Below are positions 25,001 to 35,985 of a DNA stretch of 64,000 bases, in pieces. The notes beneath the pieces are model-generated. The model was not told the DNA's origin. It made no database searches and was given only the letters and a program-made list of their open reading frames with translations. The stretch's first letter is position 1, and every line of letters begins with the position of its first letter. The DNA is taken from positions 509,001 to 573,000 of the forward strand of contig PYIU01000011.1 in assembly GCA_003415625.1 (NCBI GenBank), in the 5' to 3' direction. The stretch is from Aquanectria penicillioides. Lineage: Eukaryota > Ascomycota > Sordariomycetes > Hypocreales > Nectriaceae. Made by a program: the position numbers and the translations under genes.

Positions 25001-25738
25001 GTACTCCCCGTGGGGCACATGGTTGACTCAGGCTGGCATTCGTCGGCGTTAATTAGCTCCGGGGAGGTTGAAGTTGATGAACGGTTCAGAGACTGGACGA
25101 TGGCAAAGTCGTCGCTCTCGAGGTCAACGAAGTCATTCATCCTAATCTCGTTTGCTTCTGGCGGAGAGACTTCGGGCACTAGATCGAGAGGCGGCATAGA
25201 ACTTTCTACAGCAGGGACGCCATTCAACGATTGTCCTGGTAATTGAGTGTCATCTCGGGGCTCTGGTGTCCGGATTGAGTACCGACGAGGACTGGTCGAC
25301 GAGTCCGGAGCTGCCAGACAGCAGATAAGCTTCATATTTCCTCAACGTGGATTTCATTCGTACCTGCACCACTGGCCGGCGACCTAGTCGCAAATTTGTC
25401 GCATCGCCGAATGGCTCTGCTGACGCGTACCGCATTTTGTCGGTGACCGCCAATGTAGACGTCAGACGCTTTGCCCTCAGCATCTCGGCGACGGATTTCT
25501 TGGGAAACCTCTTGCCACTCGTCGGCGCGGAGTTTCTTTAGACCACCATACTTTGTCTTAAATTGTTTAACGCTTGCAGCATGCTGTTAGCTGCTGATAT
25601 CGAGCGGAGGGACGCAACTTACGTGATGTGAAGGTCGTGTCGCTCGTTGAGGCACTTCACCGTCTCCTCGGCCGTCCTCCTCTCTGTCACGTACAGTTGT
25701 CTAGCTTCCGTTTCGTATGGGGCCCAATTTATTTGCAT
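22002..25738 (-). CDS. Clr5-domain ankyrin-repeat protein (1192 aa)
   Basis: Four exons (25738-25623, 25572-25364, 25310-24867, 24811-22002) join in frame to 1192 residues. The N-terminus (MQINWAPYETEARQLYVTER, then TVKQFKTKYGGLKKL across the first intron) matches the fungal Clr5 domain, a short DNA-binding-like module. A Ser/Pro-rich linker follows up to about residue 260. The large last exon carries an alpha-helical segment and then ankyrin repeats (for example TALQAAAMRGNLEVVEYLIQ and TPVQLAAYHRNKDVIELLIS) to near the end. Such proteins are common in Sordariomycetes and have no assigned biochemical role; protein-protein scaffolding is the safe reading. No breaks seen. Confidence 0.85.
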
Positions 25739-26873
25739 GCTGCGATATGATGGTGGACCAAGAGCGCTTTCGGAATACTCAATTATACAATAATGCGTGG
25801 ATGTGGATGGAGAAGCATTCCTACACGCGGCCTAGTGCCGACGGAAATATTTATACAAAATGTGCTATGGGACTTTTGTGACGTCAGCCTGCTCGTGGTG
25901 TGGTGGACTTTTTGACGGTGTAGACTAGGTTTTGCAGCTTGGACTTTTTGACAGACAGGGTTCTTTTGGCATCTAGGCAGCTGGTTGCCTTGTTCTGGGG
26001 TGACCCCGTGAGTCACAACTAAACAATTGAAACCCCTGGAAAACAGTGCATGACTCTCCTATGCCCTGGCTACAGTGGAAACCAAAAGGATTGTCAGCGT
26101 TGGGGTTTGGTCAATAGAAATTGTTTAGAGCTGCCATTTGTGGAGTCAAGTCGTTGGCGCAGTGCTAGCGCGGTCAGCACCAAGACAAGATATCCCTAGG
26201 GCCTTACAGGGGGCAACATAGGAGACCGGAACATATTCTGGTTGCATAGAGTGCGTTGGTTGAGAACCAAAACTGTCAAAAGATGTGCTATAGACACATA
26301 CACATGTCTATTATCGATCCCTAGTCTAAGAAATTGACAACTCTTTAAAGCAGGCACAAATATTTTCGAAACCCGCTGCTTTGAGAGTAACCGCGTTGAG
26401 CGAATCTCACAACTTCCATCTAACAACGAGACTGGTTTTAATTAGCATCTGTTCGCAAGGATTACCCAACCCAGGTTCTTATCGTTGCCCTTGCCACCTT
26501 ACGTTTTGAATTCAAGAGTCACTTTGAACAACCACACGATCACATTATTTTAAGTTCTATATTACTCTCGGCGAGTCTGACAGAACTCAACATTGAACAT
26601 CACAGAACGGCTTGATCTTAAAGCATGGAGGGTATGTTGACAATGTTCATATTAAACATCTATTCCGATACCTGGCGCATCGTAATAACCGTGATGAAAG
26701 TTGTCCGAGGGCTAGTACCAAAAGAATGAAAGAATGGTAATTTGTTGAATTTCAATGCATTTTCAACCCCCCCCCCCCATGATCTGTCCTTCCAAATGTA
26801 CAGGGTATCCCAATCATCTTGCTCTATAGTTGCTATTGCGTTGTAGCAGCCCTACAAAGGCCTGACTGAGCGA
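25739..26873. other. intergenic with a homopolymer C tract
   Basis: About 1.1 kb upstream of the Clr5-ankyrin gene and downstream of the secreted-protein gene. A C run lies at about 26768-26778. No supported exon. Confidence 0.45.
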
Positions 26874-27326
26874 TCATTTCGGCGGCTCCTTGAGGATATA
26901 GCACTTCGCGCTCTTCCACTGCCAACCGTCGGGGCTTCGACCAGGAATGCAGTTGGTAATAGAATATGTCTTGGAGCCCTTGCACCCCCAGTCGTCCCAG
27001 AAGTGACACTCGCACCACCCGTGCCAGTTCTTGCCGTCCAAGCTCCAGCAGCCTGGTACATCGATGCTGTGTGTTCCCTTGGGCTGCCTGAAGTCCACAC
27101 AATCTCCATCCGTACCGCCCTCCCATTGCGTATTGTAGCCCGTCAGGGGATTTAGCCCCTGATCGTTTGTATGCCAGAAAGCCAACTGGCCGCCCGAGTA
27201 CTCCCTGCATGCATCGTCTTTGTAGTAGGTGACTTGGTGAGATCTGTAGGGTTCGTAGCTCGCCTGGACTCCGGTACTGAGGTATGCGCCGAGCATGAAA
27301 AGCGAGGGGATCTTGGAGAGCTGCAT
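26874..27326 (-). CDS. small secreted cysteine-rich protein (150 aa), effector candidate
   Basis: Single exon. MQLSKIPSLFMLGAYLSTGVQA is a signal peptide with a likely cut near residue 22. The mature protein of about 128 residues is rich in Trp, Tyr and Gly and has eight cysteines (ACRE, GDCVD, GCWS, WCEC, GCKG, TNCI, AKCY), consistent with four disulphides. Repeated WxxW-like spacing (CWSLDGKNWHGWCECHFWDDWGC) is notable. I do not recognise a family. Small size, secretion and cysteine content make it an effector or antimicrobial candidate by inference only. Transcription would run leftwards from a TATA-like site near 27470. Confidence 0.8.
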   Translation of the reverse strand: MQLSKIPSLFMLGAYLSTGVQASYEPYRSHQVTYYKDDACREYSGGQLAFWHTNDQGLNPLTGYNTQWEGGTDGDCVDFRQPKGTHSIDVPGCWSLDGKNWHGWCECHFWDDWGCKGSKTYSITNCIPGRSPDGWQWKSAKCYILKEPPK

Positions 27327-27468
27327 CTTGGCCAGCTATGGGCTTGAAAGTGCGAGAAAGTTGTTTTCCGAGTAGTTTTAGTCTTGCGTGTGTCAGACTC
27401 GGAGGAATTGTTAGAGAGTGGTGTTGTGTGTGATGTTTTTGCTACTGTTTAATCGACATGCCATCCAG

Positions 27469-27476
27469 ATATATAG
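27469..27476 (-). promoter_or_regulatory. TATA-like element upstream of the secreted protein gene
   Basis: GATATATA, read in the minus direction, lies about 145 bases upstream of the start at 27326. Confidence 0.35.
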
Positions 27477-28973
27477 TAATTCTGCTCTGATCAACTCTTT
27501 TTATTTTTGGGTTCTCAAATTAGACTGCATCGCATGTCTCCATTCGGAGGCTGTGCTTCTCGTTGCTCAAACAGGCAAGTTTTTGAGCTGAAGCAGCTGA
27601 GGATCCACCCTAATGGTCCGGCCACATGCCAAGCACCGCAATGTATGGTAAAAAAAAACAAGCGGCTTATGTGAGATCAGCCACGAAAGTGGCCCTGAGA
27701 TTTTATGCCTCTGGAGGACAACTAATGAGGATTTGATTTAGTAACAGATTTTGAGCCCCCAGTGCTTTGGCCAACTAAACTAATGCCCGCTTATGTTGGA
27801 GGCTACTTGGCTTCAGGACTAGAACATCATGTCCTACTCGTATAGCAACACTAGCTTAGGCCGTGCAGAAATTGCCACCAATGCAAATGCTCAATTTAGC
27901 GCGAAGATAATCATTAGTATTCCTTCGAGATCAATGTAACGTGCCAGCGCTCCTTCACGTCTGGGTGGTCACCGCACTGCAAAATCAAGACTTGATATTG
28001 CCGACTTAAGTGAAATGGATTTGTCGGAGACACGCAGCCAAGTAACAATGGATGGATGAAACAACGGCTGTAAAGGGGCCTTGGTGGTTGCTCTTTGCTT
28101 AACTTGCATAGAAAAAGAGGGGTTGCCTTATCTCATGGTGTCCGCTTACGATGTTTCAACTATCTGACCAAATGGCGATACCGTTCACTAATCATAATGG
28201 TAGTGTGGCCATATAATTAACCCTTGAATCGAATATTGAACAGGTGCCACAGAGCTGATACCATTGCGCTTTCTTCAAACAGTGGTCTAGAGTCATTCTA
28301 ACACAATCGTGTTCTATGGCCTATATATGGTTGACCATCTCATTTGCTAAGATAGGCCCCAAGCCCTTCCGTGAGCTGTGAGCTGTGAAAAGTCGAGATA
28401 ACGTATCTGATCATGCATCAACGAGATCGACATACAAACGAGAAAGCCATAATGTTTGTCCGTGTTTATTTCAGTCCATATCTCACCCTTGCCGCGATTT
28501 GTAACCTCTGCGCCCAAATTTGGTCCAGATTCGGCCGATACGCGTGAATGCTTCTCTTGGTGTGGTGCCATAACCGAGCGTTGACGGCTGGGTTATTGTA
28601 GGTGTTTCCATAAATTTCCTTTTTTTTTTGTTTTTCCATCATCTAAAACAGTTTGCAAGTTTATGAACCTTGGCATTGGCTATTTTGATTTGTCCTCGCA
28701 CTTGTTTCTACGCCGTGCCGTTGTGATTGCAAGTCGGAAAGTTTGCGGCCTGTGGTGGAAGTCGACTGTGCCTGTCAACGGTTTAGCGTGGTGTCAGGCC
28801 CACTCTTGAGATTCATCTTGGATGCCGAAATAAATGCTATTGGCTGATCGGACTGCGCTGGACTGGATTTGTAAGGGCGGTGGACCCAAACACCGAGACT
28901 CATTATCAACATTCCACCGTGAGAAATCCAACTTTCAGGATGGAGCAAGGGGTTGGGTAACGCTAGATAAATG
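27477..28973. other. intergenic, no gene supported
   Basis: About 1.5 kb. It contains A and T runs near 27651 and 28619. No frame with recognisable motifs on either strand. Confidence 0.45.
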
Positions 28974-28981
28974 TTTATATA
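28974..28981 (+). promoter_or_regulatory. TATA-like element before the NmrA-like gene
   Basis: TTTATATA about 100 bases before the ATG at 29083. Confidence 0.45.
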
Positions 28982-29082
28982 GGGAGCCGCAAGCTCGAAA
29001 GTTGCAGTGGCATCTTCATCTCACATCTTCATATCATAGCATCTTCACAGCATACACAATCACAATCACCTCATATCTCAAC

Positions 29083-30048
29083 ATGTCTCGGGCAATTCTC
29101 ATCACCGGCGCTACTGGAAGGCAGGGCGGCAGCGTCATCAAAGCTCTCCTCGCTCGCAAAACCGACTTCAAGATTCTCGCCGTCACTCGCGATGCCACAT
29201 CTCCCTCAGCCGCTCGCCTTGCTGCGAAATCCTCCAACATTTCTCTGGTCCAGGGAAACCTCGACGACGCAGAATCCATTTTTGAGAGCGCCAAGAAGGC
29301 CGCTGAAGGCCCCATTTGGGGTGTTTTCAGCGTTCAGGTATGTCAACTACTGCACCTACTCGGGCACTAGAACGGGGGGTCTAACTAAGTCAAGCTGCCG
29401 GCAATGACCAAAAACGGCCCCGTGGTTGAAGAAGCCCAAGGAAAGTCTTTGGTCGACTCGGCTTTGAAGCATGGTGTGAAGCATTTCGTCTACTCATCTG
29501 TCGATCGCAGTGGTGCTCGATCCATTGAGAACCCAACGAACATCCCGCACTTTATCAGCAAACACCACATTGAACACCATCTAATCAATAACGCACGCGA
29601 AAAAATGTCTTGGACTATCCTGAGGCCTGTGGCATTCATGGAGAATTTTATGCATGGCTTCGTCGGCAAGGTTTTCGTCACTGCATGGAGGGACGTGGTC
29701 AAGAGTCGACCTCTACAGCTCATTTCCACGGATGACATCGGTGCCTTTAGCGCCATGTCGTTCATCGAGCCCGAAAAGTTCAACAACGAGTTCGTCTCCC
29801 TTGCAGGTGATGAGCTAACCTACAGCCAAATGGTCGACGTCTTCCAGAAGAAGACCGGCACGCCGCCCGCCACTACGTTTTCGTTTATTACCAAGCTCAT
29901 TTTGTGGCTATCCAAGGAGATGGGGACCATGTTCACATTCTTTGAGAAGGAGGGTTACGGGGCGAACATCAAGGAACTGAAGAAGATGAACCCTGACATG
30001 AAGGACCTGCGAACCTGGCTAGAGACAAGCGCATTTGTCAAAAAGTAA
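29083..30048 (+). CDS. NmrA-like NAD(P)-binding protein (302 aa)
   Basis: Two exons (29083-29337 and 29395-30048) give 302 residues. The N-terminal Rossmann motif ITGATGRQGG (residues about 6-15) binds NAD(P). Further landmarks are VFSVQ, HFVYSSVDRSG, the TILRPVAFMENF segment, and ISTDDIGAFSAM, all standard in atypical short-chain dehydrogenases of the NmrA-like group. Members act as redox sensors or as oxidoreductases; substrate unknown. It is convergent with a broken relative whose 3' end lies only 125 bases away. Confidence 0.9.
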
Positions 30049-30172
30049 ATGAAAGGGGCGATCAGAACCCACCGATGCAGTAGTATATCATAATGTATAG
30101 TAATTAGCCGTAGCTTTAACCCTTTCTTTGAGTATCAGATAGACAATTTTCCTTTGTTTAATTAGAGATAAT

Positions 30173-31291
30173 CTATTTTGAAGTGCAATCATTGATGAAA
30201 GGGCGCTCATCCATTCGAGCGAGTGAACATTTAGTGTCACCATCAATGAAGGTCGAGTACAAGTATTCAAGAAAAAACCGCCCGACTTGCAGTTTGTAGT
30301 CGCTCGTTGTGCCAAAGGCCATAGTCCGCGCCCGCTCCATCATGGCTTCGAGTTGCTGCCTGGGTAGCTACACGATGTTACTTCAGTGCTCCCTGGTGAG
30401 ACCCGATGTGGTGACTTACATATTTCCTTTCTATCTTTTCCTCAGTTACTTTTTCGGCAATGTCATACATCTCATTCAATGTCAAAACATCGTCGTACGC
30501 CATGACCTTTTTGTTATCCGTCCTTGGGTCAACACACACACGGGCAACCAATGTACCCACATCTTTGGTGTCGATGAGGCACGCCTTCATGTTGCCGCCT
30601 CCTGGAATAACATTGATAAGGAATTTCGGGAGGGCTATAGCGTAATCGGTGCGGCCTGACGGGATGCGAGGAACGAAACCGAAATGCCGCCAGCCCACAT
30701 CGAGAATGGTATATGCAAGACCCAGCTCCTCTAAATAGACTCGAATCTTTTCTTTCTATCATGTTGTTAGTGATTCGAGATTTCTTGTCTCATACATTTC
30801 AAATCAAGCATTCTGCCACGCAGATCCGTCACGCTAAATCAAGAGATCCGCTTACAGAGTCTTAAACAACTGAAATTCCGTTGGACGCCACAGCCATTGC
30901 CCATGCGACAGGAAGGAATCGCTTCACGCTAGCCTTTTTCGCCGCTCGTGCAAGTGGAAATTGATCATCAAGTGCTGTAGGGAGTATAGAAGCAATGACA
31001 ACCTCGATGCCCTCCATTGCGTTGACGAGGTCTTCTTCGGGGCCGTGCATGTCGACTGGGACGACACGGACTCCTTTCTGACGCAGGACATCATACTCGG
31101 GTTTCCCTGTTGATGACGAGCGGACCAAAGCGACCACCTCCTAGAAAACCCCATTGTTTAGTAACCCAGCTTGTGTTTGATATTTCATGACGACTTACAA
31201 ACTGGGGCTCCGTCGAGCCCAGCAGACCGCTCAAAATCAGTATCCCATTCTCCCCCGTAGCACCGAGCAGCGCAACCTTGATAGAAGCCAT
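30173..31291 (-). pseudogene. NmrA/isoflavone-reductase-like gene with a stop and a frameshift
   Basis: Four exons are traceable (31291-31199, 31140-30856, 30757-30420, 30367-30173). The start MASIKVALLGATGENG is a Rossmann motif, and the product would have been about 302 residues, the family's usual length. Two lesions are seen. An in-frame TAA at 30862-30864 lies just before the third exon. An extra CT dinucleotide near 30716-30722 shifts the frame between IRVYLEELG and the following TILDVGWRHF. The TAA could arise from CAA by one C-to-T change. The final exon still reads well (LPRQQLEAMMERARTMAFG). A weak alternative donor could skip the stop, but not the frameshift. Confidence 0.7.
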
Positions 31292-31371
31292 GAGATATCA
31301 ACACGCAGATGGGATAGATAGTGAACAGAAAATTTGGATCTTGCAGATTTTGCCGCAAGAGACGAAGATCC

Positions 31372-31380
31372 ATTTATATT
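31372..31380 (-). promoter_or_regulatory. TATA-like element of the broken reductase gene
   Basis: ATTTATATT about 85 bases upstream of the minus-strand start at 31291. Confidence 0.3.
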
Positions 31381-31703
31381 CCAGCCATGACAACACGCTA
31401 TCACAGCATCTTTTAGTGATGTAATAAGATACCATCTAGAATCATCGCTGCTGAATAGACCATGGTCGGAACAAGCCTAAATAAGTTATTAGAGCCGGGG
31501 AGCAGGGATCTCGGAACAAGCCATTCGTCAACAAACGGACCATCGCGACCTCGGAACAACTCCAACTAGCCCCTGGGCCTTGGCGGCATCTTCGGAAAAT
31601 CCAGCTCAGCTTCCCTATCACGAGCAGCGTTTAATCTTTGCACGATTGCAGTTGGAGTTACCTTTTGCAAAAGACACGTCGGTCGTGTTCTCGGTTTGTA
31701 ACC

Positions 31704-33808
31704 ATGTCCACGCCGCTTCTGAGTGAGTCAGTTCCACCGGAGAAGCCGAAACGGGCGAGGTGGGCTTGTGAACGGTGTCGAGGGCGGAAAGTAAGGCTTC
31801 CAGTCATGCAAATAGACCCCACGCTGTGACATACTGACTATCTCGTTGGTGAAATGCGACGCACAGCTGCCGTGTTGCAGCTCGTGTACCCTGCGTAGGA
31901 AAAACTGCGTATATGCTCATGATAAGCAGAGGGCTCCGACAAGCAGAAGGTCAGCGGGCGAAGCTGCCCGTGCCACAAGCACTCTCAAGTTGAACGCAGA
32001 CTAATCACTACTTTGCCAATGGTAGATGCCACCAGAATATTTCTGGGAGATTGGAAGTCATTGAACATAAAATCATGAATTTATGTTCTGTCACTACTGC
32101 TGCACAATCTAATCAAACCGATACAGCGACCAAGGCCGATCATGTTGACTTCGCCAATGACCTGTGGATAGGCGTTTCTTGACAATATTCCAGCTCAAAT
32201 ATGAACCAAATCACTTACAAAACGCCCAGGTTCACGGGTCTGGGGCTGGAAACGGTTTTGGAAATCACATTTCAAAGTATGGTGCCATAGCCCGTGATAC
32301 GATTTGTGGCGTTTGACATTGACATATTTAGGTCCCTGTGCCGTATTTTCTCCAGGGAATGTCGAGTGCATCGATATCGTAGTAGGAGATGACAATTTCA
32401 GCACTCTATGCTCTCAGAAAATGCGACCCCACAGCCGAGACGTTTGTTTCCCTGCGATAGCAGCATCGCCACTTCCAGCACCAGGCGTCGTCTCTGAGTG
32501 CTTCAAGGGTTCTGACTTTATACTCTAATGTCATGCCAGTTCATTCACTGACTAGCAACATTTCCAACCAACCACGAATCAAAAATACCCATTCTTCACT
32601 ACAGAGAGCCTGACAGCTCTCCCTCAAACCTATATAACAAGTGGAGACTGTATGGATCCGGTTGGGTATGCAGCTCTAAATATCATATGCGCACATTCAC
32701 TCCAAAGGCGGGAAAGCATCAAAGCAGAGCAGTACCTCCAAAACACGTTGAGAATGGTCCCTACGCTGATGGTGAAGGCATCAAGTTCCATTGCCATTTC
32801 CACCTTATTATCTATCGTAAGTCTTGTCCAGCCTTTCGTCGGCGATAGCACGCTTATCCTGCCAGGCTGTGTTCCTTATTCTCACACTAAGAGATGCCAA
32901 GTCCAATGTCATTCCTTGCTTGGCTTCCCAGATGATGCTTTTACGTGGCAATCATAACCCGGGAATCTCGATGAATCCTCTGAGCGAACCTAACATTGAT
33001 GCCGTCCATCGGAAACGTCTTTTCTGGTATTGTTTCATCCTGGACCATGATGTCGCAACGCGCCTTAGCAAGCCTCCGTCATTGTCAGAGCTATTCGTCG
33101 TAGAGCTTCCTAAGAAGAAACCAGCAGACGGCCATGGCACGGTATCTTTGGAAGATGGCTCAACAGTGAATGTGATGAGGGAAAGACTCAACTTGGCCCT
33201 CATACAAAGCAAGGCATATTGGGAGCTGAGATCACCTCGCTCCTTCAACTCCCCTCCTGAATTATTCCTCGGATCCATGAATACCTGTACCGCGGAGATC
33301 CAGCGATGGGAAGAAAATTTACCGAAGCAAGCACGACCTTCGAGGCTAGATCTTTCATACTTCCAGACAATAATTGCCATCAAGTCTTCCATATTCGAAC
33401 ACCCGATATTCTTCACGAATCAGACCGTCTTCAGCAAATTGCACTCGCTTGTAGAGGAATGCGCCAAGCCAGCTAGAGGCCTAGTTGCTTTGTTGAGCCA
33501 ACCTTGGATAGGTGATAGCACGTTTAGAATGTATTTGACACCTACCCAAACTTCCATCTTGGCTGACAAAACTCCCCAGCTTCTTGTTGAACCACGTAGC
33601 TCGGAATGCCGACGGGTTTTTCCTCAGCATAGTGCAAAACTACCACAGTACAAATGTCAGCGCAGATGTGGAAATTTTGAGACGAATACTCGATTTCTTC
33701 AATGAACTCGATCCGAATCGCGAAAGTCGGGCGGCCTATTCTGCAGCGAACATATACTTCCAGGTCGCTTCAAAAGCCGGCTGCAGGTGTGTTATGGATA
33801 GACTATGA
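31704..33808 (+). pseudogene. Zn2Cys6 fungal transcription factor, probably decayed
   Basis: The first exon (ATG at 31704) ends WACERCRGRK at a strong donor GTAAGG (31791). The rest of the zinc cluster, KCDAQLPCCSSC then LRRKNCVYA, begins near 31851, but no AG acceptor precedes it; the next acceptor, at 31866, would delete a required part of the cluster. A coiled-coil segment (RLEVIEHKIMNL) follows near 32050. Between about 32,170 and 32,630 I could not find a stop-free path. The fungal-TF homology region resumes at 32,640 and continues through introns at about 32,818 and 33,531 (VHRKRLFWYCFILDHDVATRL) to a stop at 33,808. Either it is a pseudogene or it uses unusual splicing. Confidence 0.55.
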
Positions 33809-34341
33809 GCGCACCTCAGGCCATTTGGTATTTAGAATTTACAACAAGCTTCCGCGACAAACCAGTTCAAGAACAATTCACCCGGAAACGCTGCGTCGCT
33901 AGACATCGTGCCGGCGTAGCATGGAGTGCTAACAACTGAGAGTGTCACTCCTAACCGAACACTAGTCCAACCTTAGCTATAAGCTTACTGCGCTCTACGA
34001 GGGGTCGACGTCAGCTCTCAGCAGACTCGGGCAAGGGAATATGCGTCGTAATATCGTCCCGGGCTTCGTGCACCGATAAAGTTACAAGGTAACCTCATCC
34101 GTCGCGCAAGAGGGGATTTCCTGCATGGAATCCTTGCTGGTGGGTTATCCGCGGTTCACCCACGAACCTATTGGATCTACCGGAGCGAAAACGTGAAGAC
34201 GGACGGGAATTAAAGGCAGCCAAGAGGACCACGGAAAAATAGGATGGCCGGCGTTCGTTCCAGATGTAGTAATTGATGATCTCGGTGTAGGATTATCGCA
34301 GCACAATTCTGTGGGACATAGTTTTTGGGACACCGCTCGAC
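33809..34341. other. intergenic, nothing recognised
   Basis: About 0.5 kb with no supported feature. Confidence 0.4.
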
Positions 34342-34350
34342 GTATATAGA
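34342..34350 (+). promoter_or_regulatory. TATA-like element before the PI-PLC-like gene
   Basis: GTATATAGA about 90 bases before the ATG at 34436. Confidence 0.4.
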
Positions 34351-34435
34351 CGTACAGCCCCGGGTCGCGTATAGCCTGGAGTCGTCATGCTGTGTGCTTT
34401 TCGTTGGTATTCAACCCAGCCATCCATCACGCATA

Positions 34436-35676
34436 ATGGCTCCGTCTTTGAAAAGAGTTGCTGAGGCTATCCAGCTGGCGCTTCTTGCTCTCCCGGGCAG
34501 CGCTGCGGCATCCAAGGCCTACTCCAACAATGGTCTCACTTGGTCCAACAATGCCCTCCGGATGAATCAGGTGCAGGTCCTCGGCACCCACAACTCTTAC
34601 CACCAGGAAGGAAGCCTCTCAGAGCAAGCATATTTGTCAACTGTCATGACTGGCGCGCAGAACCTGTTCTACTCGCACCCGGCGCTCAATCTCCAGGCTT
34701 CCTACCAGTCAATTCGCAGCTTCGAGCTTGACATCTTTGCTGACCCAGAGGGCGGCCACTATGCGACACCACTGATCCGAAGAAACACCTCTACGGAACC
34801 GATCGCCGAGCTCAAGGCCCCTGGTATCAAAGTCCTGCACGTTGCTGATCTAGACTATCACACCACCTGCCAGACCTTCAAGGGCTGCCTCAAGGTTGTC
34901 AAGGCCTGGAGCGACGCTCACCCCAAGCACGTCCCCATTCCCTTCATGATTGAGTTCAAGACCTCGGATGCATCCGTGGTGGCTATGGGTGGCGCGTCGG
35001 TTATTGCGTGGAACGACACCTCGCTGCTCAAGGGCGTGGACGATGAGATTCGCAGCGTTTTTGGTGACGACGGCCTCATTGTTCCCGACAACATTCGTCG
35101 CGGCAACCTCACACTTGAGCAGTCCGTTCTGAAATACGGATGGCCCGATCTCGATAGTGCCCGCGGCCGTGTCCTGTTCCTCATGGACAATGGGCCCATC
35201 AACACTGTGCGCGATGCCTATAACAAGGACCGGCCCAACCTTGAGGGTCGAGTACTGTTCACCAATGCCTCTCCAGGAGATTCTGACTGTGCATTCCAAA
35301 AGGTGAGGTCCACATGATCCCAGCACTTTCGTTGCAGTATCCAGTGCTGATTCCGAGATAGATGAACGATCCAACTGGTGACAACTTGGCCAATATTCAA
35401 AAGCAAGTCAAGCTTGGCTACTGGGTCCGAACTCGCGCAGATGTTCCTCTTGAGACACTCCTCTCCGCGAACACCACGGCCATGCGCGAGGCTGCATTTG
35501 CCAGTGGTGCGCAGATTGTCTCTACAGATTTCCAGGCATATGGCATGAGCTCTCGCTGGCACGTCGACTACGCCGTGAGATTTGACGGTGGCCTTGCGGC
35601 GCGCTGCAACCCTGTTACTGCTCCTAAAAGCTGCTCGGACAAGAAGGCGGAGAATGAAAAGTATCTTCGCAATTAG
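34436..35676 (+). CDS. secreted PI-PLC-like phosphodiesterase (393 aa)
   Basis: Two exons (34436-35302 and 35362-35676) give 393 residues. The start at 34436 (MAPSLKRVAEAIQLALLAL) gives a signal peptide; the in-frame ATG at 34325 would bury it, so the later start is preferred. The core motif GTHNSYHQ (about residues 57-64) and SFELDIFADPEGG match the Ca2+-dependent phosphoinositide phospholipase C group within the TIM-barrel phosphodiesterases; the HNSYH histidine and the ELD acidic residues are the expected catalytic and metal sites. It probably acts outside the cell on lipids or related phosphodiesters. Exact substrate not known. Confidence 0.8.
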
Positions 35677-35985
35677 GATAATACTAGCTAGAGATTACAT
35701 TGTCCAACAGGCAGCAGACATCCAGATTCGACTATCCTTCTACGTCACATATTTAGTCAAAGAAGATATTATGTGAAAATATTCGTTATATTGTACACTG
35801 CCTTACAAGCCCTAAATGATCCAACTTTAGTTACATATGCTGCAAGATATAATTCAAACAACGATAATATTAAGTGTTCCATCATGTCAAATTTGAGAAT
35901 GCCAGTGTGATCGGAAAACGTTGACCAAATGGTCGATGCATCAATGCGCTCAACTCCATTTCCATGCGTTAATCTCTTAATTCGT
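35677..35985. other. convergent intergenic gap
   Basis: About 0.3 kb of AT-rich sequence between the 3' ends of the phosphodiesterase and transporter genes; expected to hold both polyadenylation regions. Confidence 0.45.
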
